Shown piece by piece: positions 9,035-18,103 of a stretch of DNA of 64,000 nt. How positions within the stretch are numbered: position 1 is the stretch's first letter; every line of letters starts with the position of its first letter. The notes below the pieces were generated by a model that had not been told where the DNA came from, ran no database searches, and saw only the letters and a program-made list of their open reading frames with translations. Position numbers and translations under genes: made by a program. Source of the DNA: Nitrospira sp. (lineage in GTDB: Bacteria > Nitrospirota > Nitrospiria > Nitrospirales > Nitrospiraceae); assembly GCA_024998625.1 (NCBI GenBank), contig JACOEL010000011.1, forward strand, positions 79,168 to 143,167, given 5' to 3'.

Positions 9035-10570
9035 TTATGAACCGGGCGGAGGCGAGGCCGTCTCACCGCCGACAGGCGAAACCGGCACTGCGACATCCGA
9101 AGGAACGGGAGCGATCGGTGCGTCTACCGACGCCGATCCTACCTGGGTTGCTGAGGCGGGTGGCACAACTGAGGTGGATGCCGGCGCCGCGTCCAGTTGG
9201 TTATACGTAAACTGCGCAGGGATCGGGTCTTTCTCCCTCAACGACGCCTTCGTAGTCTGGGGCCCCTCCTCCGGCGAATCGAGCACAACCTCGATGCGGC
9301 GGTTCTTTTTGCGGCCTTCCTCGGTCCCATTACTGGCGACAGGACGGCTCGCTCCATACCCCACAGCAGACAACTTCGCTGAATCCATGCCGCCCTTCTC
9401 GATCAGATACCGCACGATCTCGGCGGCACGAGCCTTGGACAGCTCCCAATTGGTCGGGAATACTCCTTTGAGCGACGGCCCTATCTCCCTATTGTCGGAG
9501 TGACCTTCCACCCGCACCTGCTGAGAGACCGCAACAGTCCTCAAATACTCCACCAGTTGTTCCAGAATGGGGACACCGGCAGGCTTCACTTTCACCTCAC
9601 CGGATTCATATTCCAACTGCTCTGCAAGATCATCAAGATTGATCCTGGCACTTCCATGAGCGCGCTCAACCCTGGGCTTGCTCATGGAGCGGGACGCGCT
9701 CGGCATCGCGGCAGCGCTGTCCGTCCTGGCATTCATCACCGGTTGAACCGTTGCAGCAGGAACATCCGAGTCCCCGTTCTCATATTGCATGACCTCAACA
9801 GGCGAGGCGTGTTTGGAGCGAACACGGTCGCCGATCAGCGCACGGGCCGTGGCCTTGGACAACAGCGCAGTAGCCGTGTGGGGTTCGGTAGAGAGAATCT
9901 TCACTTCCCCGATTTTCCGCTCAGGAAGCCCGCCGCCGGTACGGAAGACTTCCAGATACTCGCCGGAACGGAGGCCTTCGTCTTGTCCCTTGTCGAGATA
10001 GACCAGGTTTCCCTGCGACACGAGCGACATGTGTTTATCGGCCTGCAGTTCAACAATCATGGCTTCGATCTCGACATGCGCCGATGCGGTCTCGCCCACT
10101 TCTTCCGCTGAAGGCGGTGTAAACCGCATGACCGGATCGCCGGGGGAGAGGGGAGCGTAGGACCGAACAACCTGGACGCCAACCAGCGCCGCGTCTATCT
10201 GAATGACTTTCACCACCCCCACTCTATTGATGATATAGCCCATGTACTGCTTGGTCGTGGGGTGAAACACTTTGCGCGAGCGCCGGTATACGGTGTAGAG
10301 ATCACCGAGCGCCGCATCACCGGGATTCTTCAATTTGAGATAGAGGGTATCAGTCCCGGACCAGCCCAACATCATCCGGTTCCCGGAGAGTTGGTTGTCC
10401 CCGGTAATCACATTGATAACCCCGTCGATCGGCATCTCCTGTCGAATCGAGCCGGCGGCATACGTGAGGGCGGCTTCCCCCAAGCGAACACTTTGAGCGT
10501 TCTGAGCATGAACAGGGATGGCCGTCACAGCTGCGAGACTGCAAGACAGGATGATCAGGCTGGCGCGCAT
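9035..10570 (-). CDS. Exported OmpA-family peptidoglycan-binding protein
   Basis: 511 residues. A signal peptide (MRASLIILSCSLAAVTA, ending near VHAQ) starts at the ATG at 10570, which has TGAGGA 8 bases upstream; another ATG lies 15 bases earlier. The last 140 residues are an OmpA/MotB C-terminal domain: VRVEGHSDNREIG, NWELSKARAAEIVRYL, VGYGASRP and NRRIEVVL hold the residues that clamp diaminopimelate. The N-terminal half has repeated beta-rich segments (RLGEAALTYAAGS, YTVYRRSRKV) of unknown role. It probably tethers the outer membrane or an envelope complex to the wall. A Pro/Ala-rich tail follows the OmpA domain. Confidence 0.82.
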   Translation of the reverse strand: MRASLIILSCSLAAVTAIPVHAQNAQSVRLGEAALTYAAGSIRQEMPIDGVINVITGDNQLSGNRMMLGWSGTDTLYLKLKNPGDAALGDLYTVYRRSRKVFHPTTKQYMGYIINRVGVVKVIQIDAALVGVQVVRSYAPLSPGDPVMRFTPPSAEEVGETASAHVEIEAMIVELQADKHMSLVSQGNLVYLDKGQDEGLRSGEYLEVFRTGGGLPERKIGEVKILSTEPHTATALLSKATARALIGDRVRSKHASPVEVMQYENGDSDVPAATVQPVMNARTDSAAAMPSASRSMSKPRVERAHGSARINLDDLAEQLEYESGEVKVKPAGVPILEQLVEYLRTVAVSQQVRVEGHSDNREIGPSLKGVFPTNWELSKARAAEIVRYLIEKGGMDSAKLSAVGYGASRPVASNGTEEGRKKNRRIEVVLDSPEEGPQTTKASLREKDPIPAQFTYNQLDAAPASTSVVPPASATQVGSASVDAPIAPVPSDVAVPVSPVGGETASPPPGS

Positions 10571-10794
10571 GGGTAATGTCCTCATATTGATCACACCAAG
10601 GAGGGTTATCTGTAGCAACCTTAGCAAAGAGCAGGGGCTTGTCAAGAAACGGGACGGCACTGGACGGTTTGCTTCAGGTCTCCACGGGTGCTATCGTGAG
10701 CCTCGCACCGGAGTGACAATTCGGCAGGCATCGAGGGCACGGCGTCTGAATAGCTGAGGTATGGCGTGGGAACAGAGAAGCGTCGCATCAATAC

Positions 10795-11031
10795 TCAAAT
10801 GCCCCGCAGGTTGAAGGTTCGAACCGCCACGCCCATGGATTCCGAATGGGACATCAGCACCGGATCTCCACCGAGTGGTCTAAGAACCCCGGCCGACAAG
10901 ATGAGGACGGGATCTTCGAATAACCAAGCTGCCCCCGATACCTCGCGGACACTTCCCAAGAAGAACGCAAGCACCCCCGGCTCATAGCAACAACCATCCG
11001 TGCCAGCTAACTGCTGGACAGTATTCAGTTT
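10795..11031 (-). other. Unassigned open frame without a standard start
   Basis: The minus strand is open for about 79 codons between TAG (11032-11034) and TGA (10795-10797). The translation looks protein-like (LAFFLGSVREVSGAAWLFED, later VAVRTFNLRGI), but no ATG occurs; only CTG, GTG or TTG starts are possible. It may be a small gene with a rare start, the end of a lost gene, or chance. The frame fills much of the 580-base gap between the OmpA gene and nuoA, where I find nothing else except the palindrome described separately. Confidence 0.25.
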
Positions 11032-11039
11032 CTAGGACT

Positions 11040-11061
11040 TTCGGGACTAAAGACCTAGGTC
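11040..11061 (+). promoter_or_regulatory. DosR/NarL-type palindromic box upstream of nuoA
   Basis: Bases 11040-11059 match 15 of 20 positions of the mycobacterial DosR consensus TTSGGGACTWWAGTCCCSAA, with the left half TTCGGGACTAAAG complete. They overlap a perfect 10-bp palindrome, GACCTAGGTC, at 11052-11061. The site lies about 95 bases before the nuoA ATG. DosR is a NarL-family response regulator, and a NarL-family regulator is encoded at 63269. The regulatory link is inference. Confidence 0.4.
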
Positions 11062-11154
11062 CTTTGTGCGCTTGCTATTAAAAATAAGCAGGGGCTAAGA
11101 TTCCGACCTCCTAATTAGCCCTATAAGCCCTCAAACCCATTGAGGTTCGAGCCA

Positions 11155-11538
11155 ATGGCCGGTTCAGAGCTCCTCTTAGAGTACCTAAGTCGATATTTTC
11201 CGATCCTGGTATTTGTGTTCGTCGCACTAGCGTTCGGCGCGGGCACATTGCTCATCAGCTACTTTGTCCAGCCGAAGTACCCGGAACCGGAAAAGCTCTC
11301 CACTTATGAATGCGGGTCTGAACCGTTTTCCGATGCCAGGATGCCGTTTCCTGTTCGCTACTACATCTTTGCCATGCTGTTCGTCATTTTCGATGTGGAA
11401 GTCATCTTTCTGTATCCCTGGGCTATTGTTTTCAACAAGATCGGCCTGATCGGACTTATAGAGATGCTGATCTTCATCGGACTCTTCCTCGTCGCCTATG
11501 TCTACGCGTGGCGAAAAGGAGCTTTGGAATGGGATTAA
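11155..11538 (+). CDS. nuoA: NADH-quinone oxidoreductase subunit A
   Basis: 127 residues with three membrane helices. YECGSEPF and [22 protein letters not shown] are the NuoA loop and second helix, with acidic residues lining the quinone-side channel. The ATG at 11155 has GAGG 9 bases upstream; an in-frame TTG at 11140 is less likely. It is the first gene of the complex I operon and overlaps nuoB by 10 bases. Confidence 0.93.
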   Translation: MAGSELLLEYLSRYFPILVFVFVALAFGAGTLLISYFVQPKYPEPEKLSTYECGSEPFSDARMPFPVRYYIFAMLFVIFDVEVIFLYPWAIVFNKIGLIGLIEMLIFIGLFLVAYVYAWRKGALEWD

Positions 11539-12056
11539 TTCAACTGGGAGGCCACGACAAAGACGGGACTCCCGACGTCATCACTCTTACAGTGGAGAAG
11601 GCCGTGAATTGGGCCCGGAAGGGGTCCTTGTGGCCGATGACCTTCGGGCTCGCTTGCTGTGCCATTGAAATGATTGCCGCCGTCTCGTCCCGTTACGACA
11701 TGGATCGATATGGTGCGGGGGTCTTCCGGGCCTCCCCCCGCCAGTCAGACCTCATGATCGTGGCCGGAACCGTCTGCCGTCGTATGGCCCCGGTTATTCG
11801 TAAGATTTACGACCAGATGCCGGAACCGAAGTACGTGATTGCCATGGGATCGTGCGCAACATCCGGAAACATTTACGACAGTTACAGCGTCGTGCAGGGA
11901 GTGGATCGATTTGTACCGGTCGATATTTATGTGCCGGGGTGCCCCCCGACTCCGGAGGCCTTATTCGATGGCATTCTGAAACTGCAAGAGCGCATCATGC
12001 AAAAGCGTGTGTTCCTCGCCCAACCGAAAGAAGTGAAAGACGCCCTAAAGGTCTGA
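11529..12056 (+). CDS. nuoB: NADH-quinone oxidoreductase subunit B
   Basis: 175 residues. It holds the terminal N2 [4Fe-4S] cluster that reduces quinone: Cys43-Cys44 (GLACCAIEM), Cys109 (GSCATSG) and Cys138 (PGCPP) are all present. The ATG at 11529 overlaps the nuoA stop and has AGGAG 6-7 bases upstream. It works at the junction of the peripheral and membrane arms with NuoC, D and I. Confidence 0.95.
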   Translation: MGLIQLGGHDKDGTPDVITLTVEKAVNWARKGSLWPMTFGLACCAIEMIAAVSSRYDMDRYGAGVFRASPRQSDLMIVAGTVCRRMAPVIRKIYDQMPEPKYVIAMGSCATSGNIYDSYSVVQGVDRFVPVDIYVPGCPPTPEALFDGILKLQERIMQKRVFLAQPKEVKDALKV

Positions 12057-12073
12057 CGCACGGAAACTGACGA

Positions 12074-12571
12074 ATGAGTCAACTGGCCAAACATATCCAG
12101 GATACCTTTCCAGGTACCTGCACCAAGGTGGTGGAGTGGCGCGGGGATGTGTCCGTCACCGTCAAACGTGAGGCCTTGCACGACATCGGCAAGTTTTTAC
12201 GCGACGACCCGGCCCTGAGGTTCGACTACATTGTTCATGTGAGCTCGGTCGATTGGCCGGATGACGAGGAACGTTTCGAAGTGGTCTATGAGGTGTATTC
12301 GATTCGAACCAGACAGCGCATTCGCCTGAAAACTCGGGTTCCGGAGTCGGATTGTATTGTGGACTCCCTGACCGACATCTGGAAGGGTGCTGATTTCATG
12401 GAACGCGAAGTGTACGACATGATGGGCATCCGGTTCCGGAACCATCCAGACCTTCGCCGCATTCTGATGCCGGACGAGTATGAAGAAGGCTACCCCCTCC
12501 GCAAAGATTTTCCGCTCCGCGGCAAAGGATGGCGCGATACGTTTGAATTTTTGGACGAGCCGACCCGGTAG
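12074..12571 (+). CDS. nuoC: NADH-quinone oxidoreductase subunit C
   Basis: 165 residues, the 30-kDa subunit as a separate protein (fused to NuoD in E. coli). The signature is FMEREVYDMMGIRFRNHPDL, followed by ILMPDEYEEGYPLRKDFP, as in NuoC of other bacteria. It has no cofactor and packs against NuoD and NuoB in the connecting module. It sits between nuoB and nuoD with short gaps. Confidence 0.94.
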   Translation: MSQLAKHIQDTFPGTCTKVVEWRGDVSVTVKREALHDIGKFLRDDPALRFDYIVHVSSVDWPDDEERFEVVYEVYSIRTRQRIRLKTRVPESDCIVDSLTDIWKGADFMEREVYDMMGIRFRNHPDLRRILMPDEYEEGYPLRKDFPLRGKGWRDTFEFLDEPTR

Positions 12572-12599
12572 GGCGGTGATTTTGGACGACTAACCGATC

Positions 12600-13847
12600 A
12601 TGGCACAGTTCGAAGATCAACGAACTACAGTCTATAAAGTCGACCCGGAACATCCGGAAGACGCGACGCTTCCAACCCTGCGAACGGAAGAGCTGCTCCT
12701 CAATATGGGGCCGCAGCACCCCAGCACGCACGGCGTGCTGAAAGTCATCCTCGAGCTGGAAGGCGAGCGGTTGGTCAAGTCCACCCCGGTGATGGGTTTT
12801 CTCCACCGCGGTGTCGAAAAGCTGGCTGAAGAAGGCACGTATCATCAGTTCATTCCGCACACCGACCGCCTCGATTATGTGTGTGCGATGTACAACAACT
12901 TCGCCTATTGCCGCGCCGTCGAAAAGCTGATGAACATCACCGTGCCGGACCGCGCCGAGTACCTGCGCACCATCGTCGCGGAAATCCAGCGCATTATCGG
13001 CCACCAGTTCTGGCTCGGTACGCAGGCCCTCGACATCGGGGCGATGACGGTCTTCTTCTATTGTTTCCGGGACCGTGAAATTCTGCTCGATTGGTTCGAT
13101 GAGCTCTGCGGCGCTCGCCTCACGACGAGCTGGTACCGTATCGGCGGCGTCGAGCGCGATTTCACACCGTCCCTGTTCGCCAAGCTGAAACAATTCCTCG
13201 ACTATTTCCCTCCAAAGATCGATGAGTACGTGATCTTCCTGGAAAAGAACCGCATCTGGCTGGCGCGCACCAAAGGCGTGGCCGTAATTTCGGCCGAAGA
13301 TGCACTGAGCTTTGGCTTGAGCGGACCGACGTTACGAGGCTCAGGCGTTGATTACGATCTTCGCAAATACGAGCCTTACTCCGCCTATCCCAAGTGTGAA
13401 TTCAGCGTCCCGGTCGGTAAGAACGGCGACACCTATGACCGGTACTGGATTCGCGTGCAAGAGCTCTACGAAAGCGTCAAGATCATCCGCCAGTGTCTTG
13501 AGCAAATACAGGACGGCCCGATCATGGCGGACGTGCCGAGCGTGACCTTGCCTCCGAAAGAACGCGTGTTCACGAACCTGGAGTCCATGATTCAGCAGTT
13601 CAAACTCTTCTCGCAAGGGTTTAACGCGCCTCCCGGAGAAATCTACTGCGGGACTGAAGCGCATAAAGGCGAATTGGGTTTCTACATCGTCAGTACGGGC
13701 GGCGGGAAGCCGTACCGGCTGAAAATACGCGCCCCGTCGTTTATCCATATGGGTGCGTTCGATCATATGTCGAAAGGCTACATGATCGCAGACGCCGTGA
13801 CGATCTTCGGCACCTACGATATCGTCATGGGAGAATGTGATCGATGA
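12600..13847 (+). CDS. nuoD: NADH-quinone oxidoreductase subunit D
   Basis: 415 residues, related to the hydrogenase large subunit and forming much of the quinone cavity with NuoB. NMGPQHPSTHGVLK near residue 38 carries the conserved His of the quinone site. MGFLHRGVEKL, CAMYNNFAYCRAVE and the C-terminal FDIVMGECDR-type end are family features. The hydrogenase nickel cysteines are absent, as expected. An 80-base gap separates it from nuoG; nuoE and nuoF, which usually lie here, are missing. Confidence 0.94.
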   Translation: MAQFEDQRTTVYKVDPEHPEDATLPTLRTEELLLNMGPQHPSTHGVLKVILELEGERLVKSTPVMGFLHRGVEKLAEEGTYHQFIPHTDRLDYVCAMYNNFAYCRAVEKLMNITVPDRAEYLRTIVAEIQRIIGHQFWLGTQALDIGAMTVFFYCFRDREILLDWFDELCGARLTTSWYRIGGVERDFTPSLFAKLKQFLDYFPPKIDEYVIFLEKNRIWLARTKGVAVISAEDALSFGLSGPTLRGSGVDYDLRKYEPYSAYPKCEFSVPVGKNGDTYDRYWIRVQELYESVKIIRQCLEQIQDGPIMADVPSVTLPPKERVFTNLESMIQQFKLFSQGFNAPPGEIYCGTEAHKGELGFYIVSTGGGKPYRLKIRAPSFIHMGAFDHMSKGYMIADAVTIFGTYDIVMGECDR

Positions 13848-13927
13848 AGACCGATACAGCACGAAGGAGAAAGTGAGCGGCGCTGATTCATTCTTTCGCC
13901 CCATCGCTTTTGACTTGAGGTAACTCC

Positions 13928-16636
13928 ATGGGTTTGAAACCAGCAACCAATCCAGACGTCGAAGCGGCCACGATCGAACTGTCGATCGACGGACGGACGG
14001 TATCGGCCAAAGACGGCGTCTCGCTGTACGATGTCATTGCCAGCACGGGGAAGATTATTCCTGCCATGTGCTACCACTACACGTTTGATCCCTTCGGATC
14101 CTGCGGTATGTGCCTGGTCATGCAGGAAGGCAAGAAGGCCCCGGTCCGTTCCTGCACTGCCAAGGCGGCAGCGGGCATGGTGATCCGCACAGACGGCGAC
14201 GACCTCTTTGCGGCACGAAAGAAGGCCGTTGAAAAACATCTCTCGGTTCACCCGCTGGACTGCCCGGTCTGCGACGCAGACGGACATTGCGAGCTCCAGG
14301 ACATGGCGTTCCAGCATGGCGTGACCAATCTCGCCAATGCGAAGCAAAAGTTCATTCCCGAAGACACGCGGAGCCTCGTACTCGACTTCAACATGAATCG
14401 CTGCATCGCTTGCGCCGAATGCATCAACGTCTGCAAAGACGTGCTGATGATCGACGCGTTGCAATTCATGAAGAAGGGCGGATTCAATCAGGTCGTGGCC
14501 AAAGGGGACCAACCCCTTGCCTGTGAATTCTGCGGAGACTGTCTGGCCGTCTGTCCGGTCGGCGCCATCACGAACAAATATTCCAAGTACCTCTACAAGC
14601 CTTGGCAGATGAAGAAAACCACCACCACCTGTAACTATTGCGGCGATGGCTGCCAGATGCATCTCGAAACCAAAGACACCGAAGTCGTCCGCGTGACTTC
14701 TCCACTCTCCTGGAAAAATAAGTGGGGCGACCGGACTGAAACTGCCAAGGGACACGGTGGACTCTGCGTTCGCGGCCGATTCGGATTCCAGTACATCGAC
14801 AGTGAACAGCGGCTTCGGCAGCCGCTCGTCCGCACAGGCGAGACGCTGACGGAAACACCGTGGCTCGATACAATGCAGACTGTGATCGATCGGTTGTCCG
14901 ACATTCATCGGAAGCACGGACCGGAGTCGATCGCCGGGCTGATTACCGCGCGCTGCACGAACGAAGAATTGTATCTCTTCCAGAAACTCATGCGCGCCGG
15001 CCTGAGAACCAACCAGCTCGATAGCAGTGCGCGCTACGGCCACCTGAACTATGTTCATGCCGTACGTCATGCGGTCGGTGTCGGTCGTCCACTCAATGAT
15101 TGGGAAGATTTGACCAAAGCCAAGGCCATCCTGGTCATCGGCTCGAATATCACGGAGACCAACCCGCTGACGGCTGTCCGCATCAAGGAAGCCATTCGCG
15201 TGTATCGTTCGCAAGTCATCGTCGTGGACTCGGCCAATACGAACATTGCGCAACTAGCCTCGCATCCGCTCTTGGTCAAGCCAGGCAGCGAATCGTTCTT
15301 GATCGACGGGTTGGTGAAGTCGGTGATTGAGCAGGACCTCGTCGAGGAAGCGAGCACCACCCGGCATCCGCAGGCCTTTGCCGCATTGAAACAAGCCATG
15401 GTCCAGGTCTCCCTCGAACAGGTCTCCGCACAGACCGGCATCGCAGTCGAGCAGATCCGAGAAATCGCCGCGATTTTTGCAGAAGCCCCGCGCGCCATTG
15501 CGTTGTGTGCCGAAGGCATTGTCCGACAGCCGAACGGTTACCAGAATGTTCTCAAGCTGATTGATCTCGCCTGGGTGACAGGCAAGTTAGGTCAACCCGG
15601 GTGCGGCGTGACCACGGTCACAGAAGAAATCAATGAACAGGGCGCAGTGGATATGGGCGTCGCACCGGAATTCCTCCCCGGCCAGGCACGATTCGATGAC
15701 CCGAGCGCAAGGGAACGCTTCGGGAAAGCCTGGGACGTGACCCTTCCTGCCAGCGGGAGCGGCGCCAACTTTATGGAGATTCTCGCCCGTATTCGAAACG
15801 GCCAGATCAAGGCGTTGTATGTGATCGGAGAGAATCCTCTGGCCACCTTGCCCGCCTCCATGGATGTGAAGGGGACGCTCGAAAAGCTCCAACTGCTCAT
15901 CGTCCAGGACCCCTTCCTCACAGAAACAGGGCGAATGGCGCACGTCGTCCTCCCGGCTGCCACCTACGCGGAAAAGGACGGCACCTTCACCAATCTGGAG
16001 GGCAAGGTGCTCCGTGTGCGTCAGGCCGTTGATCAGGTCGGAGAAAGCCTGCCGGACTGGCATATCATGACCGCACTGGCTAACGGTTTGGGATACGATT
16101 GGACCTATGAATCGCCGCAAGACGTGCAGAATGAAATCATGAAGCTGCTGCCGGGCTATTACAATCTCGGCCAACCTCGCCGCGTCTCGCCATCCGCCGA
16201 CGCGTATTTGTCGAACGGCTACGCAGCTGAAGTTACGGGCCGGTATCGCAGTCAGATGGCACAATCGACGTCGAACGACAACACGCAACCCTTTACCTTA
16301 CTGACCGGACAAGTGCTCTACCACTCCGGGAAAATGTCCACGCGTGCATCGGGACTCATCAATATCGAACCGAACAGCGGGCGTATACGAATGAATCCGG
16401 CTGATGTGGAACGGCTCGGACTGAACGATCAATCCACCATTCGCCTCACCTCGCGGCAGGGTTCCATACAAGCCGGCGTAAGAACCGATCCCGATATCCA
16501 GCCCGGATCGTGTTTCTTCCCCGAGCATTTTAATGAGCCGGCTGTGAAAGACCTGATGGCCGTGGAGGTGGATGCAGTGACGGGAGTGCCGTACTTCAAA
16601 TCTACGCGTGTCGTGATTGAAAAGGTTGGTGCGTAA
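13928..16636 (+). CDS. nuoG: NADH-quinone oxidoreductase subunit G (molybdopterin-oxidoreductase type)
   Basis: 902 residues. An N-terminal [2Fe-2S] domain uses Cys48, 59, 62 and 76 (GSCGMC), then a His-Cys3 site (HPLDCPVCDADGHC). Two ferredoxin motifs follow (CIACAECINVC and CEFCGDCLAVCP). The CNYCGDGCQMH plus GGLCVRGRF set is the N7 or formate-dehydrogenase-type cluster that heads a long molybdopterin-like domain. The domain order equals NuoG and also FdhA. As nuoE and nuoF are absent here, this subunit may accept electrons from a donor other than NADH, or from NuoEF encoded elsewhere. GAGG precedes the ATG. Confidence 0.9.
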   Translation: MGLKPATNPDVEAATIELSIDGRTVSAKDGVSLYDVIASTGKIIPAMCYHYTFDPFGSCGMCLVMQEGKKAPVRSCTAKAAAGMVIRTDGDDLFAARKKAVEKHLSVHPLDCPVCDADGHCELQDMAFQHGVTNLANAKQKFIPEDTRSLVLDFNMNRCIACAECINVCKDVLMIDALQFMKKGGFNQVVAKGDQPLACEFCGDCLAVCPVGAITNKYSKYLYKPWQMKKTTTTCNYCGDGCQMHLETKDTEVVRVTSPLSWKNKWGDRTETAKGHGGLCVRGRFGFQYIDSEQRLRQPLVRTGETLTETPWLDTMQTVIDRLSDIHRKHGPESIAGLITARCTNEELYLFQKLMRAGLRTNQLDSSARYGHLNYVHAVRHAVGVGRPLNDWEDLTKAKAILVIGSNITETNPLTAVRIKEAIRVYRSQVIVVDSANTNIAQLASHPLLVKPGSESFLIDGLVKSVIEQDLVEEASTTRHPQAFAALKQAMVQVSLEQVSAQTGIAVEQIREIAAIFAEAPRAIALCAEGIVRQPNGYQNVLKLIDLAWVTGKLGQPGCGVTTVTEEINEQGAVDMGVAPEFLPGQARFDDPSARERFGKAWDVTLPASGSGANFMEILARIRNGQIKALYVIGENPLATLPASMDVKGTLEKLQLLIVQDPFLTETGRMAHVVLPAATYAEKDGTFTNLEGKVLRVRQAVDQVGESLPDWHIMTALANGLGYDWTYESPQDVQNEIMKLLPGYYNLGQPRRVSPSADAYLSNGYAAEVTGRYRSQMAQSTSNDNTQPFTLLTGQVLYHSGKMSTRASGLINIEPNSGRIRMNPADVERLGLNDQSTIRLTSRQGSIQAGVRTDPDIQPGSCFFPEHFNEPAVKDLMAVEVDAVTGVPYFKSTRVVIEKVGA

Positions 16637-16680
16637 GAGTAAGCTCGTCCGTCTTTTGGATGTCGTCAGAGGTGGTAGGA

Positions 16681-17268
16681 ATGAGTGTCGGGGCTTTGAC
16701 CAAGAAAATTCTGCAGGCGGCGTTGTTCTATGAAATTTGGGATGCCATGAAGGTGACCTTCAAGCACATGTTCCATCGTCCCATCACCTTCCAATACCCC
16801 CGCGAACAACGCACCATCCCCGACGGTCACCGCGGTGCATTAGGATTGCTTCGTTATGAAGACGGCCGGGACCGCTGCGTGGGCTGCGACCTCTGTGAAG
16901 CGGCATGTCCGTCCCGTTGTATCAAAGTCATCAGTCAAGAAGACCCAGAGCGTCCCTTGCAACGTTTTGCCAGTGAGTTCTATATCGACATCACCAAATG
17001 CGTGTTTTGCGGCTACTGCGTCGAGGCATGCCCCGTCAACGCGCTTGCGATGACCAAGATGTACGAATACTCGACCCACGACAAGCGCACCCTCCTCTTC
17101 GACAAGAAAAGGCTCTACGAGGTCGGCGAACGTCACCTTGAGGACGCCAAAAAATATCTGTACGCCCATAACCAAGAAAAGAATTCTGACGAGAGCCGGG
17201 AATATCGTTACTACTTTCCGCAGTCGGTTCTCAAACCCACACAGTCACAACCCAAACATTTAAGCTGA
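16681..17268 (+). CDS. nuoI: NADH-quinone oxidoreductase subunit I
   Basis: 195 residues. Two [4Fe-4S] ferredoxin motifs, CVGCDLCEAACP and CVFCGYCVEACP, carry clusters N6a and N6b that pass electrons to NuoB. I prefer the ATG at 16681 (AGAGGTGG just upstream) to the one at 16660. It follows nuoG by 44 bases; nuoH, which usually lies between them, is missing. nuoJ starts 11 bases after the stop. Confidence 0.94.
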   Translation: MSVGALTKKILQAALFYEIWDAMKVTFKHMFHRPITFQYPREQRTIPDGHRGALGLLRYEDGRDRCVGCDLCEAACPSRCIKVISQEDPERPLQRFASEFYIDITKCVFCGYCVEACPVNALAMTKMYEYSTHDKRTLLFDKKRLYEVGERHLEDAKKYLYAHNQEKNSDESREYRYYFPQSVLKPTQSQPKHLS

Positions 17269-17278
17269 TCGTATCGTT

Positions 17279-17803
17279 ATGGCCTTCGTGTTTTTCGCGT
17301 ATTTCGCAGTGGTAAGTATTGTCGCCGGTATTCTGACCGTCGCGCTGAAGAATCCGGTGCAATGCGGTCTGGCGCTCCTGGCCCTGCTCCTTCACGTCTC
17401 AGGCCTCTTCGTCATGCTGAACGCGGAATTTTTGTGGGCGGTTCAAGTGATCGTCTACGCCGGCGCCATTTTGGTCCTCTATTTGTTCGTCCTGATGTTG
17501 CTGAACCTCAAAACCGACGACCGCTATTTCCATGCCAAGGCCCCCTATCTCCTCGCCCCGGCGGTAATCGGTTTGGCCTATCTCCTGTTCCTGTTGGTGC
17601 GATCCCCCTTCGGCGGCTCCAGGGGCGATGCCTCACCGGCAGCTATTCTGCTGAACGGAGACGCCCATGCCATCGGTATCAAAATGTTCAGCGACTATTT
17701 ACTGCAATTTGAAATCATCGGGGTGTTCCTGACAGGAGCCATCGTCGGCGCGATCGTCCTCGCAAAGACCCCCAAGTCGATCGAAACGAGGCGTGACGCA
17801 TGA
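17279..17803 (+). CDS. nuoJ: NADH-quinone oxidoreductase subunit J
   Basis: 174 residues with about five membrane helices. NPVQCGLALLALLLHVSGLF and the VQVIVYAGAILVLYLFVLML helix with its pi-bulge Tyr-Ala-Gly are characteristic. It sits in the membrane arm between the quinone site and the antiporter-like subunits. The stop overlaps the nuoK start (ATGA). Confidence 0.93.
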   Translation: MAFVFFAYFAVVSIVAGILTVALKNPVQCGLALLALLLHVSGLFVMLNAEFLWAVQVIVYAGAILVLYLFVLMLLNLKTDDRYFHAKAPYLLAPAVIGLAYLLFLLVRSPFGGSRGDASPAAILLNGDAHAIGIKMFSDYLLQFEIIGVFLTGAIVGAIVLAKTPKSIETRRDA

Positions 17804-18102
17804 TTCCTTTGTCCGCCTACGTGGCTGTCAGTGCGGTGCTGTTTGCGACCGGGTTGCTCGGCGTCCTGATCCGTCGCAATTTTATTATTGTGCTGATGTC
17901 CGTCGAAATCATGCTGAACGCGGCCACCATCAACCTGGTCGCCTTCTCCCATTACCTGGAAGCCATGCAGGGCCAAATCGTGGCGCTCTTCATTATCGCC
18001 ATTGCAGCGGGGGAAGCGGCCATCGGACTCGCCATCATCATCGTGGTGTTCCGCGGCAAGATTTCAACCAACGTCGACGAAATGAATTTGTTGAAGTGGT
18101 AA
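17800..18102 (+). CDS. nuoK: NADH-quinone oxidoreductase subunit K
   Basis: 100 residues and three membrane helices, the normal size for this MrpC-like subunit. MSVEIMLNAATINLVAF holds the conserved glutamate of helix 2, and AIAAGEAAIGLAIII the second glutamate of helix 3; both take part in proton transfer. It overlaps nuoJ by 4 bases, and nuoL starts one base after its stop. Confidence 0.95.
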   Translation: MIPLSAYVAVSAVLFATGLLGVLIRRNFIIVLMSVEIMLNAATINLVAFSHYLEAMQGQIVALFIIAIAAGEAAIGLAIIIVVFRGKISTNVDEMNLLKW

Positions 18103-18103
18103 C

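Noticed and set aside
13814..15253. 479-codon minus-strand frame opposite nuoD and nuoG
   Set aside because: Shadow of nuoG; no recognisable motif, and cluster ligands on the plus strand are unmistakable.
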